In this document: one piece after another, positions 1 to 8,926 of the stretch | Layout of the letters: every line of letters starts with the position of its first letter | How positions within the stretch are numbered: the first letter of the stretch is position 1 | From: Enterococcus mundtii | GTDB taxonomy: Bacteria > Bacillota > Bacilli > Lactobacillales > Enterococcaceae | Reading direction: 5' to 3' | Length of the DNA: 64,000 nt | Assembly: GCF_003957375.1 (NCBI RefSeq) | Contig: NZ_CP025473.1 | Location: 1,389,501-1,453,500 of the forward strand | Made by a program: the position numbers and the translations under genes | Notes under the pieces: model-generated | What the model was told of the DNA's origin: nothing | What the model saw: only the letters and a program-made list of their open reading frames with translations | Databases searched by the model: none

Positions 1-69
1 TTTTTTCCAGATCATTTGTTTTTCGATCGGCGTAAACGTTCGCTGGTCGGTGAGTGAAAAGTTTTCCAT
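1..69 (-). CDS. 5' end of an unidentified protein, cut by the window edge
   Basis: An ATG at 69 is preceded by a GGAAG Shine-Dalgarno sequence seven bases upstream and opens a frame that runs off the left edge after 23 codons (begins MENFSLTDQR). It starts 21 bases after the stop of the DUF6530 gene on the same strand, so the two are probably co-transcribed. Too little is visible to assign a family. Confidence 0.55.
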   Translation of the reverse strand, partial: MENFSLTDQRTFTPIEKQMIWKK

Positions 70-90
70 TTTAAACACTTCCTTATAACA

Positions 91-570
91 TTAATACCCT
101 AGATCATCTAATAGACGTTTCAAGATACGAAAACGTTCGCCAAGTAATTCGCCATCTTTTTGTAAAGCATCGTAGTATAACATGATATCTTCATCGATTT
201 TAGGGTTTTTCGTGTCTACTTCCACCGTCATCCGGTTTCCTTGCAAACCGATGATATCAACGACAGGATTTTCAGGGTCGTAAAATTTTTCATGACGGTA
301 AGCATCTTGGAAGTAAACACTTCCTTGCGCGACTAAGATCGCTAAGTCAAGGATACGAGTAATCGGTAATTCTTCCGATTGACGTGACCACTTTTCACCT
401 GTATGACGCCATACTTTTCCTGAGATATCGACTTTGCCTCGATCATTCCACTGAGCTAATCCTAAAGACAGTCCTTTTGCATCTGTATGCAAGGCATTTC
501 TGCCATCAACTTTATCATAATCTTCGACGACGATCACTGGTTTATGTTTCAAATTTGTTGGTATTTCCAT
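91..570 (-). CDS. DUF6530 family protein
   Basis: A 159-residue soluble protein with no signal peptide or membrane segment. The N-terminus (MEIPTNLKHKPVIVVEDYDK) and the internal phrase TDAKGLSLGLAQWN match my memory of the conserved DUF6530 family found in Firmicutes. The ATG at 570 follows AAGGAGTAGAGAAGG, a good ribosome-binding site. It sits upstream of a second, truncated gene in the same direction, suggesting a small operon. The molecular function of the family is unknown to me. The family call rests on recalled similarity, not on a search. Confidence 0.75.
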   Translation of the reverse strand: MEIPTNLKHKPVIVVEDYDKVDGRNALHTDAKGLSLGLAQWNDRGKVDISGKVWRHTGEKWSRQSEELPITRILDLAILVAQGSVYFQDAYRHEKFYDPENPVVDIIGLQGNRMTVEVDTKNPKIDEDIMLYYDALQKDGELLGERFRILKRLLDDLGY

Positions 571-658
571 CCTTCTCTACTCCTTTTTAGTAATTTAGTG
601 ATTTAGTAAATTACTAGATAATTAAAACTAGTATAAAATAATTAAGATAGAAATGCAA

Positions 659-697
659 AAAAACAGCCCAAGCAAATCATTGCTTAAACTGTTTCTT
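659..697 (-). terminator. Rho-independent terminator of degV
   Basis: On the minus strand AAACAG...AAGCAA pairs with TTGCTT...CTGTTT around a four-base loop, followed by a run of seven T. It lies about 30 bases past the degV stop. Confidence 0.75.
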
Positions 698-725
698 TTC
701 CTAGTATTTTTGCTTTCTGCCCTAT

Positions 726-1574
726 TTATTGTGCAGAGATCGCAATACCGATCGCTTTTTCACCTAAGTGACTACCGATCACTGGACCAAAGTGGCCGAT
801 CTCGATTTCTGCCTGTGGGTATTGTTTTTGAAGTTTTGCTTTTTCTTCTTCGGCAACTACTAAATTATTTGCATGGATCACATATAATTTTACTGGTGGT
901 TTAATTTCTTCATTTCGTTTGCCAATGATTTGCTCTGCACGGGCAAAAGCTTTTTTACTTGAACGGATCTTCTCGAATAAGATGATCTTACCTTCTGAAA
1001 AAGTCAGGATCGGTTTGATTTTCAATAGTCCCCCGATCAGCGCAGCCCCATTAGTCAAGCGACCACCGCGGACTAAGTTGTTCAAGTCATCAACGATCAA
1101 ATAGGCGTATGTATTGTCTCTAATTCGATCGATGTGAGCTAAAATGGCTTCAAGTGAATAACCTTTATCATTCAAGTCTAAAGCAGATTCGACCATATGC
1201 CCCATTGGCATACTGGTGATTTTCGAATCATAAGGAATAATCGTCATCTCTTTGACGCCGTCTTTCATCGCAAATAATGTATTGACGAATCCAGAAATCC
1301 CACTTGATAAGTGTATGCTTAAGATCGTATCATAGCCTTTGGTTTTCAGTTCTTCATATAGTGCCAAAACTTCACCTACAGCAGGTTGGGAAGTTGTTGG
1401 AAAATCTTTACTGTTTTTCAATAGTCCGTAATATTCGTCTGCTTCGATGTCAATGCCTTCGTTATAAATTTTTCCATCCAAGATCACAGGAATAGGAATC
1501 ACATATAAATCAGGATGGTTTTTGATACGTGTTGGCAGGAAAGCTGTACTGTCAGTTACGATTGCTAATTTCAT
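726..1574 (-). CDS. DegV family fatty-acid-binding protein
   Basis: A 282-residue protein of the usual DegV length (about 280). The start MKLAIVTDSTAFLP contains the TDST loop of the family. SIHLSSGISG is the second lipid-contacting motif, and VRGGRLTNGAALIGGLLKIKPIL is the conserved GR(L/I)...KP(I/L)L region. DegV proteins bind a fatty acid and in Firmicutes can present it to the FakA fatty-acid kinase (family knowledge). The ATG at 1574 follows GAGGAACTTAAATAA. It is monocistronic, with hairpins on both sides. Which acyl chain this paralogue prefers cannot be read from sequence. Confidence 0.93.
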   Translation of the reverse strand: MKLAIVTDSTAFLPTRIKNHPDLYVIPIPVILDGKIYNEGIDIEADEYYGLLKNSKDFPTTSQPAVGEVLALYEELKTKGYDTILSIHLSSGISGFVNTLFAMKDGVKEMTIIPYDSKITSMPMGHMVESALDLNDKGYSLEAILAHIDRIRDNTYAYLIVDDLNNLVRGGRLTNGAALIGGLLKIKPILTFSEGKIILFEKIRSSKKAFARAEQIIGKRNEEIKPPVKLYVIHANNLVVAEEEKAKLQKQYPQAEIEIGHFGPVIGSHLGEKAIGIAISAQ

Positions 1575-1738
1575 TTATTTAAGTTCCTCGTTTCAAAGAA
1601 TTTTACCAGTCCTTAATACTATATCATAAGTAAGAAAAGATTTGAACCTTTGTCCAGATTATAGAAAAAGCAACCCATGTTTTTTATTAAAATCTAAGGT
1701 TTTTATCACTTTCATTATTTATTAGAACGAATAAAAGC

Positions 1739-1768
1739 CAGGACTAGAAAAATTTTTCTCAAGTCCTG
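1739..1768 (-). terminator. Terminator downstream of the flippase gene
   Basis: CAGGACT pairs with AGTCCTG, and the loop holds the self-complementary AGAAAAATTTTTCT. On the minus strand a TTTTATT tract follows. It lies 70 bases beyond the stop at 1839. Confidence 0.6.
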
Positions 1769-1838
1769 ACTTATTATCCGAAATGAGCTTGCACTCTTAG
1801 TTAGCTATAGAACCACTGGTGCTTGCCAAAGCATCCCC

Positions 1839-3431
1839 TTATCGTCTGAAATTCTTGACCATCTGCATGGCGTTTCTACCAAACTGGGCAAAGGCAAACG
1901 TCAAGCCACCGACACTGCCAATCACCACACAATAAATGACTGCATGCGTTTTTGATGTCATGGATAGGGAAAGACTCAAAACGAAGAAAAGAATGCAGCA
2001 CAGAAGCAACATGGCCATTGTCGAACGAAACGTCTTCAAGAAGAAATGACTGATCTTTGCGAATGGCGAGATGCGGTATTCTTTTGATAAATAAAGATAT
2101 CCACGAACAAACACAAAAGCAAAAGCCACTGTATTAGATAAACTCATTCCGTATCCGCCAAATAAAGCTAACCCAATCGCTTGGAATACGACTTTTAAAA
2201 TAATGGCTTCTGTTGTCAGTTTGATCGCAACCAAATGATGATTCAATGATTGGAGCATCGTCGATAAAATCGTAAACAACGAGAAGAACAAGGAAGCTAG
2301 AAGCGCCATTTGGAAGTACCCGACACTCTCTGGATCATAGCCAAAAAACAAGGTGTATAATGGTCCTGCTAATAAGGACATCCCTGCTAACGAAGGCAAA
2401 AGGATCAATAAAGCAATCGAGAAGCTGTCCCCGACTGTTTTTTCAATCTGTAGTCGGTCTTTTTTTCCTAATGTACTCAGGATCGGCAGACTACTGATTG
2501 CGACCGTTCCGACCATTGAAATCAAGATCAGTGTCAATTTGTTCGGATTGACTGATGCACGACTAAACAAAAATTCGAGTTGCTGGTCTGCAATTTCTGG
2601 TCTGAACAAATGTAAGAATGGTTTCATCGTCACCTGATCGATCATTTGTACAATCGTGATCACCGAACCAACATAGATGAACGGTAAGGTTTCTCGAATG
2701 ATCGAAACAGACGCAGAACGATTGTCTTTTTGGAAATAGCGACTTGAGATCCAGAAATCTTTTAAACGGAAATAATCGTTTTGCCGTCCAATAACAAACA
2801 TATGACCAATAGCTGCTAGTCCACCGAAAAAAGAAGCAACAGTACTGATCAATACCGCTTGCACAATCGTGCCATCTGTCAACACACGCAAATAATACGT
2901 ACCAGCTAAGATCACGATTACACGGACTACCTGTTCAATAATCAAGGAAGTACCGTAAGGGCGAAGATGATTTTTTCCTTGGAAGTAACCTCGCATCGCA
3001 CTTAATACTGGGATCGCTACTAAGGAAGGACAGAGACTACGAATCGCCAAAATACCGTTATCGACATTCGAGATCGGACTGATTTTCGCCAAAGCGGGAG
3101 CAAACAAATACATCAATAAGGCAGATATGATCCCGATAACGAACATGATATTGATCGTACTGCGAAAAATGACCCGACAAGCTTGTTCATCCCCTTTTTT
3201 CGTCGCCACCGCCACTTTTTTTGCTATCGCATTTGGAAACCCGACTGTACCTAACATCAGGAAAAGGCCATATGGTAAATAGCCCACATTATAAAGGGTA
3301 GTTGCTAACATGCCATCTTGATTGTTCCCCATCATACTTAACCAAGGAATCAAATAAACGACACCTAAAACTTTACAAAGTAGATTGGCAAAGGTAAGCC
3401 AAAATGTCCCTTGCATCAATTTCTTATTCAT
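1839..3431 (-). CDS. Polysaccharide/lipid II flippase-like membrane protein (MOP superfamily, YtgP/SpoVB type)
   Basis: A 530-residue protein with about 14 hydrophobic segments, the size and pattern of the MurJ/SpoVB/YtgP branch of the MOP exporter superfamily. The N-terminal MQGTFWLTFANLLCKVLGVVY and the following LIPWLSMMG...TTLYNVGYLPYGLFL are typical of the first two helices. Members flip undecaprenyl-linked sugars such as lipid II across the membrane (family knowledge). The ATG at 3431 follows GAGGTTGACAT. No glycosyltransferase genes adjoin it, which fits a general cell-wall flippase better than a capsule-specific Wzx. Confidence 0.85.
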   Translation of the reverse strand: MNKKLMQGTFWLTFANLLCKVLGVVYLIPWLSMMGNNQDGMLATTLYNVGYLPYGLFLMLGTVGFPNAIAKKVAVATKKGDEQACRVIFRSTINIMFVIGIISALLMYLFAPALAKISPISNVDNGILAIRSLCPSLVAIPVLSAMRGYFQGKNHLRPYGTSLIIEQVVRVIVILAGTYYLRVLTDGTIVQAVLISTVASFFGGLAAIGHMFVIGRQNDYFRLKDFWISSRYFQKDNRSASVSIIRETLPFIYVGSVITIVQMIDQVTMKPFLHLFRPEIADQQLEFLFSRASVNPNKLTLILISMVGTVAISSLPILSTLGKKDRLQIEKTVGDSFSIALLILLPSLAGMSLLAGPLYTLFFGYDPESVGYFQMALLASLFFSLFTILSTMLQSLNHHLVAIKLTTEAIILKVVFQAIGLALFGGYGMSLSNTVAFAFVFVRGYLYLSKEYRISPFAKISHFFLKTFRSTMAMLLLCCILFFVLSLSLSMTSKTHAVIYCVVIGSVGGLTFAFAQFGRNAMQMVKNFRR

Positions 3432-3524
3432 ATGTCAACCTCATCTATCTCTATTAGAATAAACATCTTCCCTATTATAACAAAAAAAACTTGGAGGACA
3501 ACTCGTTGAGGAAAACAAAAAAAT

Positions 3525-3552
3525 AAGCTTCCCAATTTTTTGGAGAAGCTTA
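3525..3552 (-). terminator. Terminator of azlCD
   Basis: AAGCTTC pairs with GAAGCTT-type bases across a T-rich loop. On the minus strand the stem runs into TTATTTTTTTG. It begins a few bases after the azlD stop. Confidence 0.7.
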
Positions 3553-3559
3553 AGAAATT

Positions 3560-3877
3560 CTATAACATTGATAATAAAAACACAGAAGCAAGTCCTGTAA
3601 TGACAGACAAAGCCATTGAGCGGGTTTTATAAGCAACACCTGCTACAAATAGCATCGCAACGATTTTGATGTTCCACGCAATATCTAAATGTTCATGCGT
3701 GATAAAAACATCTTTGAAGGCCAACGCTGCAAACAAAGCAACTGGTACATATTTCATCCATTCGCTAAACCATTTAGGCACTTTTCGATGTGTAAAGTAA
3801 AGCATAGGAAAAACTCGTGGAATGTATGCAACGACAAATAAGCTGATCACCAATAACAACAAGTACCACTCAGTCAT
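3560..3877 (-). CDS. azlD: AzlD family branched-chain amino acid export subunit
   Basis: A 105-residue membrane protein with four hydrophobic segments, as usual for AzlD, the small partner of AzlC in branched-chain amino acid export (family knowledge). I set the start at 3877 (MTEWYLLLLV) because GGAGGTG lies eight bases upstream. The frame could be extended to 3919, but that adds a charged N-terminus inside azlC and loses the ribosome-binding site. It overlaps the azlC stop by eight bases, so the pair is translationally coupled. The motif IPRVFPMLYFTHRKVPKW is typical of the family. Confidence 0.88.
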   Translation of the reverse strand: MTEWYLLLLVISLFVVAYIPRVFPMLYFTHRKVPKWFSEWMKYVPVALFAALAFKDVFITHEHLDIAWNIKIVAMLFVAGVAYKTRSMALSVITGLASVFLLSML

Positions 3878-4649
3878 GATGTTGCACCTCCTGTTCTGGG
3901 AAATGGAACAATGGCTCATTCAAAGGTTGGGTCTCTTTGCTGGATTTCTTTTCTTTTTCCTTCTTGAAGGCTCTTTCTAATACAAAACCCGCCGAAGAAG
4001 CAATCAACGTTGCAACGATCAAACCGAAAGTGTTTTTAAAAAGTACCATGAATAAGACACTGAGTATCCCAGAAAAAATCCCTGTGAAGATGAGTAAAGC
4101 ATTTTTCATTTGCATGATAAACATAAAAATAAACATAGCAGTTAAGGCAAAATGCACCAAATCCGTATCCACTCGGATCACTGATCCAAAAATATTTCCG
4201 ACCATGTTACTGAACGCCCACGCCCCCATTGAAAACCAATTGACATATAAAGCTTTTCGCTTGTCCCAAGTGGGATCAGTGGAATACTTCAAATAATTGA
4301 CTGCATAGTTTTCGTCATTCAATGATTGAGAGAACACAGCTAAAAAGAATCGCTTTTCTTTCTTCATAAAGCCTGAAAGACTCGACCCTAGCAAAATATA
4401 CCGTAGTTCTAAGAAAAAGACCATCAAAAGTGTAGTTGAAAATGGCGCTTGTATGGCTAACATAGAGGCAACTAAGAATTGTGCGCCACCAGAAAATACT
4501 AAAATAGATAATAGACCAGCTAAGAGTGGATCAAAGCCAACTTGCTGCAGTAAGACTCCGCAAGCTAACCCAACTGGGATATAACTAAGGCAAAGTGGCA
4601 ACGAAGCATGTAGCGAATCCTGCCAAGGCGCCCGTTTCTGTTTATTCAT
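3870..4649 (-). CDS. azlC: AzlC family branched-chain amino acid permease
   Basis: A 259-residue integral membrane protein. SLPLCLSYIPVGLACGVL followed by FSGGAQFLVASML is the AzlC signature. AzlC and AzlD together export branched-chain amino acids (family knowledge). The ATG at 4649 has an excellent AAGGAGATATCGTTA upstream. A longer frame to 4769 exists, but its first 40 residues have no ribosome-binding site and do not look like the family. Ends overlapping azlD. About 265 bases of AT-rich DNA with no gene separate it from the CDF transporter gene. Confidence 0.9.
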   Translation of the reverse strand: MNKQKRAPWQDSLHASLPLCLSYIPVGLACGVLLQQVGFDPLLAGLLSILVFSGGAQFLVASMLAIQAPFSTTLLMVFFLELRYILLGSSLSGFMKKEKRFFLAVFSQSLNDENYAVNYLKYSTDPTWDKRKALYVNWFSMGAWAFSNMVGNIFGSVIRVDTDLVHFALTAMFIFMFIMQMKNALLIFTGIFSGILSVLFMVLFKNTFGLIVATLIASSAGFVLERAFKKEKEKKSSKETQPLNEPLFHFPEQEVQHHD

Positions 4650-4915
4650 TAACGATATCTCCTTCAATTTACAACAAATAAATAGCGGACTAATTGTAAC
4701 ATAAATAAATAAAAATGTAGCCGTTTTATCGTTAAACAACATGATATTTTTCTCATTTTTAAAGCACAACTATTAAAAAAAATAAAAATCATCGAAAAAT
4801 ATAAGAGAAAATTCATTTTCCTCCTACTTTACCGATGATTTTACACAATAAATAAACAAGTTGTTTTTTAACATCAAGCTTTTTTATAAGCAAAAAAATA
4901 ACACTAGTTTCTAAA

Positions 4916-5890
4916 TTATTTCTCGACGTTCTCTATCGTATTTTCTTGTGTTTTATTTCTTTGCGAATAATTTGGATCATATTTATCTGTTTCAATGTAA
5001 ATATAGATTTTTTTATCCTTTAATTGTTCACGGATCGTCCGCTCAATATCATTGATGATCATGTGTACTTGGTATTCTTTGTTTTCATCTAAATCAATTT
5101 TTGCCGCAACTAAAATCTCTGTCGGACTTAAATGCACAGTTTTGATATCAATGACCCAATTCACTTCATTTCGCTCAAAAGCAAATTTGATCTTTTTCAA
5201 ATCTGTCGTAGTCACGCTCTCGCCAATAATCAAACTATAAAATTCTTTTGCTAGAAAGATAGCAGCACCCATCAATAAAAAGCCGATCAATAGTCCACTG
5301 ATGGCATCAAAAGCAGCGATCCCTGTCAAGATGGTCAACCCGGTGCCGACTAAGGCAAGAACGAGACCAATTACAGCACAGAGATCTTCGGTGAAGATCA
5401 CGAGTATCTCACTGTGGCGACTTTCACGTAAAAAACGCATAGTTGAAAGGTTTTCACTGTTCAATTCGCGGATTTCTTTCATCGCGATTCGTAATGAACT
5501 ACCTTCTACAGCTAGACCAAATAATAGAATCAGGATGACAATCCAAGGATTACCAACTTCGTGGGCGGGATGGGTAAGTTTTTCAAAAGCTTCCATCACA
5601 CCTAGCGCGCCCCCGCCAAAAAACAACATCATGGCAACAATCGTACTGAAAAAATACTTTGCTCGTCCTTCGCCAAATTGGTGTAATTCGCTTTGACCAC
5701 GATTCGCACGTTTGTCACCGACTAGTAGTAATACTTGATTGCTACAGTCAACGATACTATGGATACTTTCATTCAACATAGCGGCACTGCCACTGATGGC
5801 ATAACCGACAAATTTACTAAACGCAACTAAGAGATTAGCACCTAACGCTGACAATACAGAAAACATTCCGCTCTTCTTCAAATTCTCCAT
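4916..5890 (-). CDS. Cation diffusion facilitator (CDF) family transporter
   Basis: A 324-residue protein with six predicted membrane segments and a soluble C-terminal domain. ALGANLLVAFSKFVGYAISGSAAMLNESIHSIVDCSNQ holds the family signature, and NESIHSIVD corresponds to the metal-binding HxxxD of helix 2. The HSEILVIFTEDLCAVIGLV helix carries the second site. CDF proteins export Zn2+, Mn2+, Co2+ or related divalent cations in exchange for protons (family knowledge). The metal cannot be inferred safely. The ATG at 5890 follows GGGAAGAAAAGCA. It starts 30 bases after a DUF4430 lipoprotein gene, and the two may share a transcript. Confidence 0.92.
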   Translation of the reverse strand: MENLKKSGMFSVLSALGANLLVAFSKFVGYAISGSAAMLNESIHSIVDCSNQVLLLVGDKRANRGQSELHQFGEGRAKYFFSTIVAMMLFFGGGALGVMEAFEKLTHPAHEVGNPWIVILILLFGLAVEGSSLRIAMKEIRELNSENLSTMRFLRESRHSEILVIFTEDLCAVIGLVLALVGTGLTILTGIAAFDAISGLLIGFLLMGAAIFLAKEFYSLIIGESVTTTDLKKIKFAFERNEVNWVIDIKTVHLSPTEILVAAKIDLDENKEYQVHMIINDIERTIREQLKDKKIYIYIETDKYDPNYSQRNKTQENTIENVEK

Positions 5891-5920
5891 TGCTTTTTCT
5901 TCCCTTCATTCTTAACAACA

Positions 5921-6313
5921 TCAAAGAGTATCTAAATTAAAGATGACGGTTTGATTATTTTTTAAAATCGTTTCTTTTGCGCCTACTTTTGTATTTTTAC
6001 CATCCACACTGAACATCCAATATTTTTTCTCTTCGGTATTTTGCCTCTGACCATTGATTGAGGTAATAAATCCTTTGTCTTCTTCCACACTAAAGTTTTG
6101 TTCCAGCACGTCCAGTAAATTTTCTCCTGTATGGAACGTCACTTTTTTTACTAAGGTATCAAGCCCATCTTCTTGCAAGGTGATAGTTGCTGTTTCATTC
6201 GTCACCAAGGATGACGGTTTTGGATCAGCTTTTTTTGTCTCTTGATTTGTACAACCGGTAAAGAAAAGCAACATCGAACAGACAATGAGTAAACTGGTTC
6301 CTCTCCTTTTCAT
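5921..6313 (-). CDS. DUF4430 domain lipoprotein
   Basis: A 130-residue surface lipoprotein. Residues 1-21 form a signal peptide ending in the lipobox FTGC, giving a lipidated cysteine. The mature part carries a DUF4430 domain (TGENLLDVLEQN... through GAKETILKNNQTVIFNLD), the fold found at the C-terminus of transcobalamin-like proteins. I start at 6313 (MKRRGTSL) because AGGAGGGGG lies directly upstream. The frame is open to 6382, but that part covers the terminator hairpin of the preceding gene. Its position just ahead of a CDF transporter is suggestive of metal or cofactor handling, but that is inference only. Confidence 0.82.
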   Translation of the reverse strand: MKRRGTSLLIVCSMLLFFTGCTNQETKKADPKPSSLVTNETATITLQEDGLDTLVKKVTFHTGENLLDVLEQNFSVEEDKGFITSINGQRQNTEEKKYWMFSVDGKNTKVGAKETILKNNQTVIFNLDTL

Positions 6314-6337
6314 TTTCCCCCTCCTAAGTATAAAAAA

Positions 6338-6365
6338 AGCCAAGGAGAAAACCGATTCCTTGGCT
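6338..6365 (-). terminator. Terminator of the coiled-coil gene pair
   Basis: AGCCAAGGA pairs perfectly with TCCTTGGCT around a ten-base loop. Runs of A and T on both sides could make it bidirectional. It lies 65 bases past the stop at 6430. Confidence 0.85.
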
Positions 6366-6429
6366 CTTTTTTCATCGATCATCTAAATGGATCATTCTGA
6401 AGCATATAACGCACGATTGCTCTTTTTCA

Positions 6430-7509
6430 TCAATTTTTGCGGACCATCAAAGGTACTAAAAATTCATAATTGATAAAGAAATCGATCACTGAACGATGAT
6501 AGTCACCAGAAGAAATCGCTAGATCTGTCTGTGTTGTGTCTTTCAGAGAAATTTGGAGCGACTGACCTTTATCCAGCAACACCTTATACGTCGTGTCATC
6601 CAATTTCTCCAGATCATACTGCGGATTTTTCATTGTGACAATAAAAATATCATCTAATACTTCTTGCGTGGCTGGAAACTTACTTGCTATATCTAATCTT
6701 AGTGGCTTCGTGTTGTCTAACAAGGTTTGATCCACCGTAAAACCTAATTTACGTGCATAAGAAAATAATTGATTCAACTTATGATTGAAAATCGTGATCT
6801 GACTAGCCGAAAATACACGTTCAACAGACCAATGACGAATCAATGCTAACACTCGGTCATCATCGATCTCAATCGTCATTTGTTCCGGGGAGACTCGCAT
6901 CAAATTGATGGATTCTACTTGGTATCGTTGGTCGATCGTTGGTAACACAAAGGAAAACAACAATTCTTTTTGTGGGGTCAAACTATAATTGATTGAAAAA
7001 TATCTTGTTTCCCATACATCATATGCTTGTTTGGATAACTCCAAGCCAATATCATTCAATGGTTTTAATATCTCGTAGGCAAAGTATTCGATCAAACTTG
7101 TCTTAGCAATTGCAGAAATCGGTGTATCTTCTAACACATAGCGATGATAGGCGACCAATAACTCAGTGAAATCCGCTTCGATCAAATATTTACGTAATCG
7201 TAAATCGGCCAACTCTTCTTCTGCAGCTGCAATCAAGTCAACGATATCTTCGTAATCATTTTGTTTACCGGAAAGATATGCTTGGTTTTCATTGACCGCT
7301 TGCTCGATCGTTGAACGTTCATAATCTGTTTGATTCGTCGAGTCTGGGACGACTTTTTCTTTTTCATGGATTTTGGCTTCTTCGCGAATTTCTTCTACTT
7401 CATTCGCCAACTCTTTGTCGATGCTGGATGCTTCTTCTACTGGGTCAGTCGTTCCATGATTTTCAGCTGTTACTTCTTGTAGGTCTAAATCTTCTTGTTT
7501 TGTCATCAC
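6430..7509 (-). CDS. Uncharacterised acidic protein, second gene of a coupled pair
   Basis: A 359-residue protein with no signal peptide and no membrane segment. Residues 1-75 are strongly acidic and low in complexity (EEASSIDKELANEVEEIREEAK), followed by a helix-rich section and a mixed alpha/beta C-terminal half. I recognise no catalytic motif or family. Its ATG at 7509 overlaps the last codons of the 292-residue coiled-coil gene (ATGA type), so the two are translated as a unit and are likely to act together. A strong terminator follows. It may be a genus-restricted cytoplasmic complex, but the function is not predictable from sequence. Confidence 0.8.
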   Translation of the reverse strand: MMTKQEDLDLQEVTAENHGTTDPVEEASSIDKELANEVEEIREEAKIHEKEKVVPDSTNQTDYERSTIEQAVNENQAYLSGKQNDYEDIVDLIAAAEEELADLRLRKYLIEADFTELLVAYHRYVLEDTPISAIAKTSLIEYFAYEILKPLNDIGLELSKQAYDVWETRYFSINYSLTPQKELLFSFVLPTIDQRYQVESINLMRVSPEQMTIEIDDDRVLALIRHWSVERVFSASQITIFNHKLNQLFSYARKLGFTVDQTLLDNTKPLRLDIASKFPATQEVLDDIFIVTMKNPQYDLEKLDDTTYKVLLDKGQSLQISLKDTTQTDLAISSGDYHRSVIDFFINYEFLVPLMVRKN

Positions 7510-8384
7510 TCGTCTCCTCCCTCTTCTACTATTTCAGGGTTTTCACTGCCAAGGTACGACATCAAGAAACGATGGATCGACTGTCTGAAACCTTCCATGT
7601 CACTAAAATACTTTTTGATTTGACGTTGTTCTTTTTCAACGATTGCAGCGCGTAGCTGGTCCGCTTTTTCTTCATGTAATAAGGTTTGCTTTTGTTTTTG
7701 GATTTTTTCTGGTTCTTCGATATAAGGTAACCAACCTAATTTTTCATTTTCAAGTGCTTGTTTCTTTTGTTCTAACGCTTGGATTTCTTCGTCTATTTTT
7801 TTACGATTCAAGAAACCCTTCGTATCATCTAAGTCAGTGATTTGCCGATCGATCTCTTTTATGGCCTCTTCTAAACGCTCGATCTCTGTTTTTGCAGTGA
7901 TCACTTTTGCCTCTAACTCATTAATTTTTTTATCAAAATCATGGGTTTGTTGCGTCGCATAGTTCTCCCATTCTTCATCGATTTGCGGTAATACAAAGAT
8001 TTCAGGTAAGCTAGCATCGATCCCAATCGTTGCTCGTTCATGAAAATAAGTGCCGATCTGGTAATAACTCATCGTCGGAGAGATAGTCTCTGTATGTTTC
8101 ATAAAGGGAAATTCTTGCAAGAAACGGTCATGGATCTTCCGCATCAATAGCTGATCGATCTCATGATTTTCATTTGAGCTTTTTTTAAGCTCATCGTTCA
8201 AGCGTCCATTGTATAACTGATAGATTGCGGGAATATTCTCCTCGCGGACAGCTTGTTCAAAAGCTTGCAGATCTTCTAATAATTGTGAAAGATTCATACT
8301 TGCTTTTTCTTTGATATCGTAAAACGAAGATGCTTCCTCTTGTTCGTTTTCATCATAATGTTCGTTCGTCTGTGGGTCTATCAT
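7506..8384 (-). CDS. Uncharacterised coiled-coil protein, first gene of a coupled pair
   Basis: A 292-residue cytoplasmic protein. Residues about 148-215 form a long heptad-rich coiled coil (for example KINELEAKVITAKTEIERLE), then a second helical stretch with many K, E and Q follows to about residue 255. The N-terminal third is acidic and not recognisable. The start at 8384 has GAGGAGG eight bases upstream. It overlaps the next gene by four bases. Coiled coils of this kind often receive misleading SbcC or kinesin labels, but no nuclease or ATPase motif is visible here. Confidence 0.82.
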   Translation of the reverse strand: MIDPQTNEHYDENEQEEASSFYDIKEKASMNLSQLLEDLQAFEQAVREENIPAIYQLYNGRLNDELKKSSNENHEIDQLLMRKIHDRFLQEFPFMKHTETISPTMSYYQIGTYFHERATIGIDASLPEIFVLPQIDEEWENYATQQTHDFDKKINELEAKVITAKTEIERLEEAIKEIDRQITDLDDTKGFLNRKKIDEEIQALEQKKQALENEKLGWLPYIEEPEKIQKQKQTLLHEEKADQLRAAIVEKEQRQIKKYFSDMEGFRQSIHRFLMSYLGSENPEIVEEGGDE

Positions 8385-8543
8385 CTTACTGGCCTCCTCT
8401 TGCTTTTGAACGCATCAATTTTCCATCAATTATTCTATGTAATCCAATAGTATCATTTTCTAAGAAAAAAGTGTTACTAAGTATGCGCTGACTTAGAACA
8501 AAAATTACTTTTACTCGTAATAATTGAAAGTTAGAAAACATAA

Positions 8544-8571
8544 AAGAGCGGGTCAGCGATTCCCCGCTCTT
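8544..8571 (-). terminator. Terminator of the 63-residue gene
   Basis: AAGAGCGGG pairs with CCCGCTCTT around a ten-base loop, immediately after the stop at 8576 on the minus strand and followed by TTTTATG. Confidence 0.8.
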
Positions 8572-8575
8572 AGCT

Positions 8576-8767
8576 TTATTTTTTGGGTAAATCTCTTGTT
8601 GTAAAATGGATGCGTTGGTTTTCATCTCGTGTAAGTAATGTTTCTTCATTTAAGTAAGAGAATTTTAATTCATTTAGTTCACTATCTTCTAGCATATGCT
8701 CATATCCTGTAAAAATTGAGCGTATATACTGTTTGTACGCGTTTTTCTTTTTTTGTCTTTTTTTCAT
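8576..8767 (-). CDS. Small basic hypothetical protein
   Basis: A 63-residue frame beginning MKKRQKKKNAYKQYIRSIF. The ATG at 8767 is preceded by AAGGAAGGTGTCCT, and a GC-rich terminator begins five bases past the stop. A promoter-to-terminator unit of this kind supports a real small gene. The N-terminus is highly basic, and the rest is mixed and soluble. No family recognised. Confidence 0.65.
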   Translation of the reverse strand: MKKRQKKKNAYKQYIRSIFTGYEHMLEDSELNELKFSYLNEETLLTRDENQRIHFTTRDLPKK

Positions 8768-8926
8768 AGGACACCTTCCTTATCAAACCTATCATACCAA
8801 TGAATGCCTTCTGAGACAAGCATGTTTCTTTTGTTTTTTCTTTGAAATTTCTTTATATACTTAATTGATAGTTGACGAAACCTTCAAAAAATGAAAAAAT
8901 GCGAGAGTAGCTAAGGAGGGAAACAA

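Noticed and set aside
8386-8649. 87-codon minus-strand frame
   Set aside because: It overlaps the terminator and the coding region of the better supported 63-residue gene and has no ribosome-binding site.
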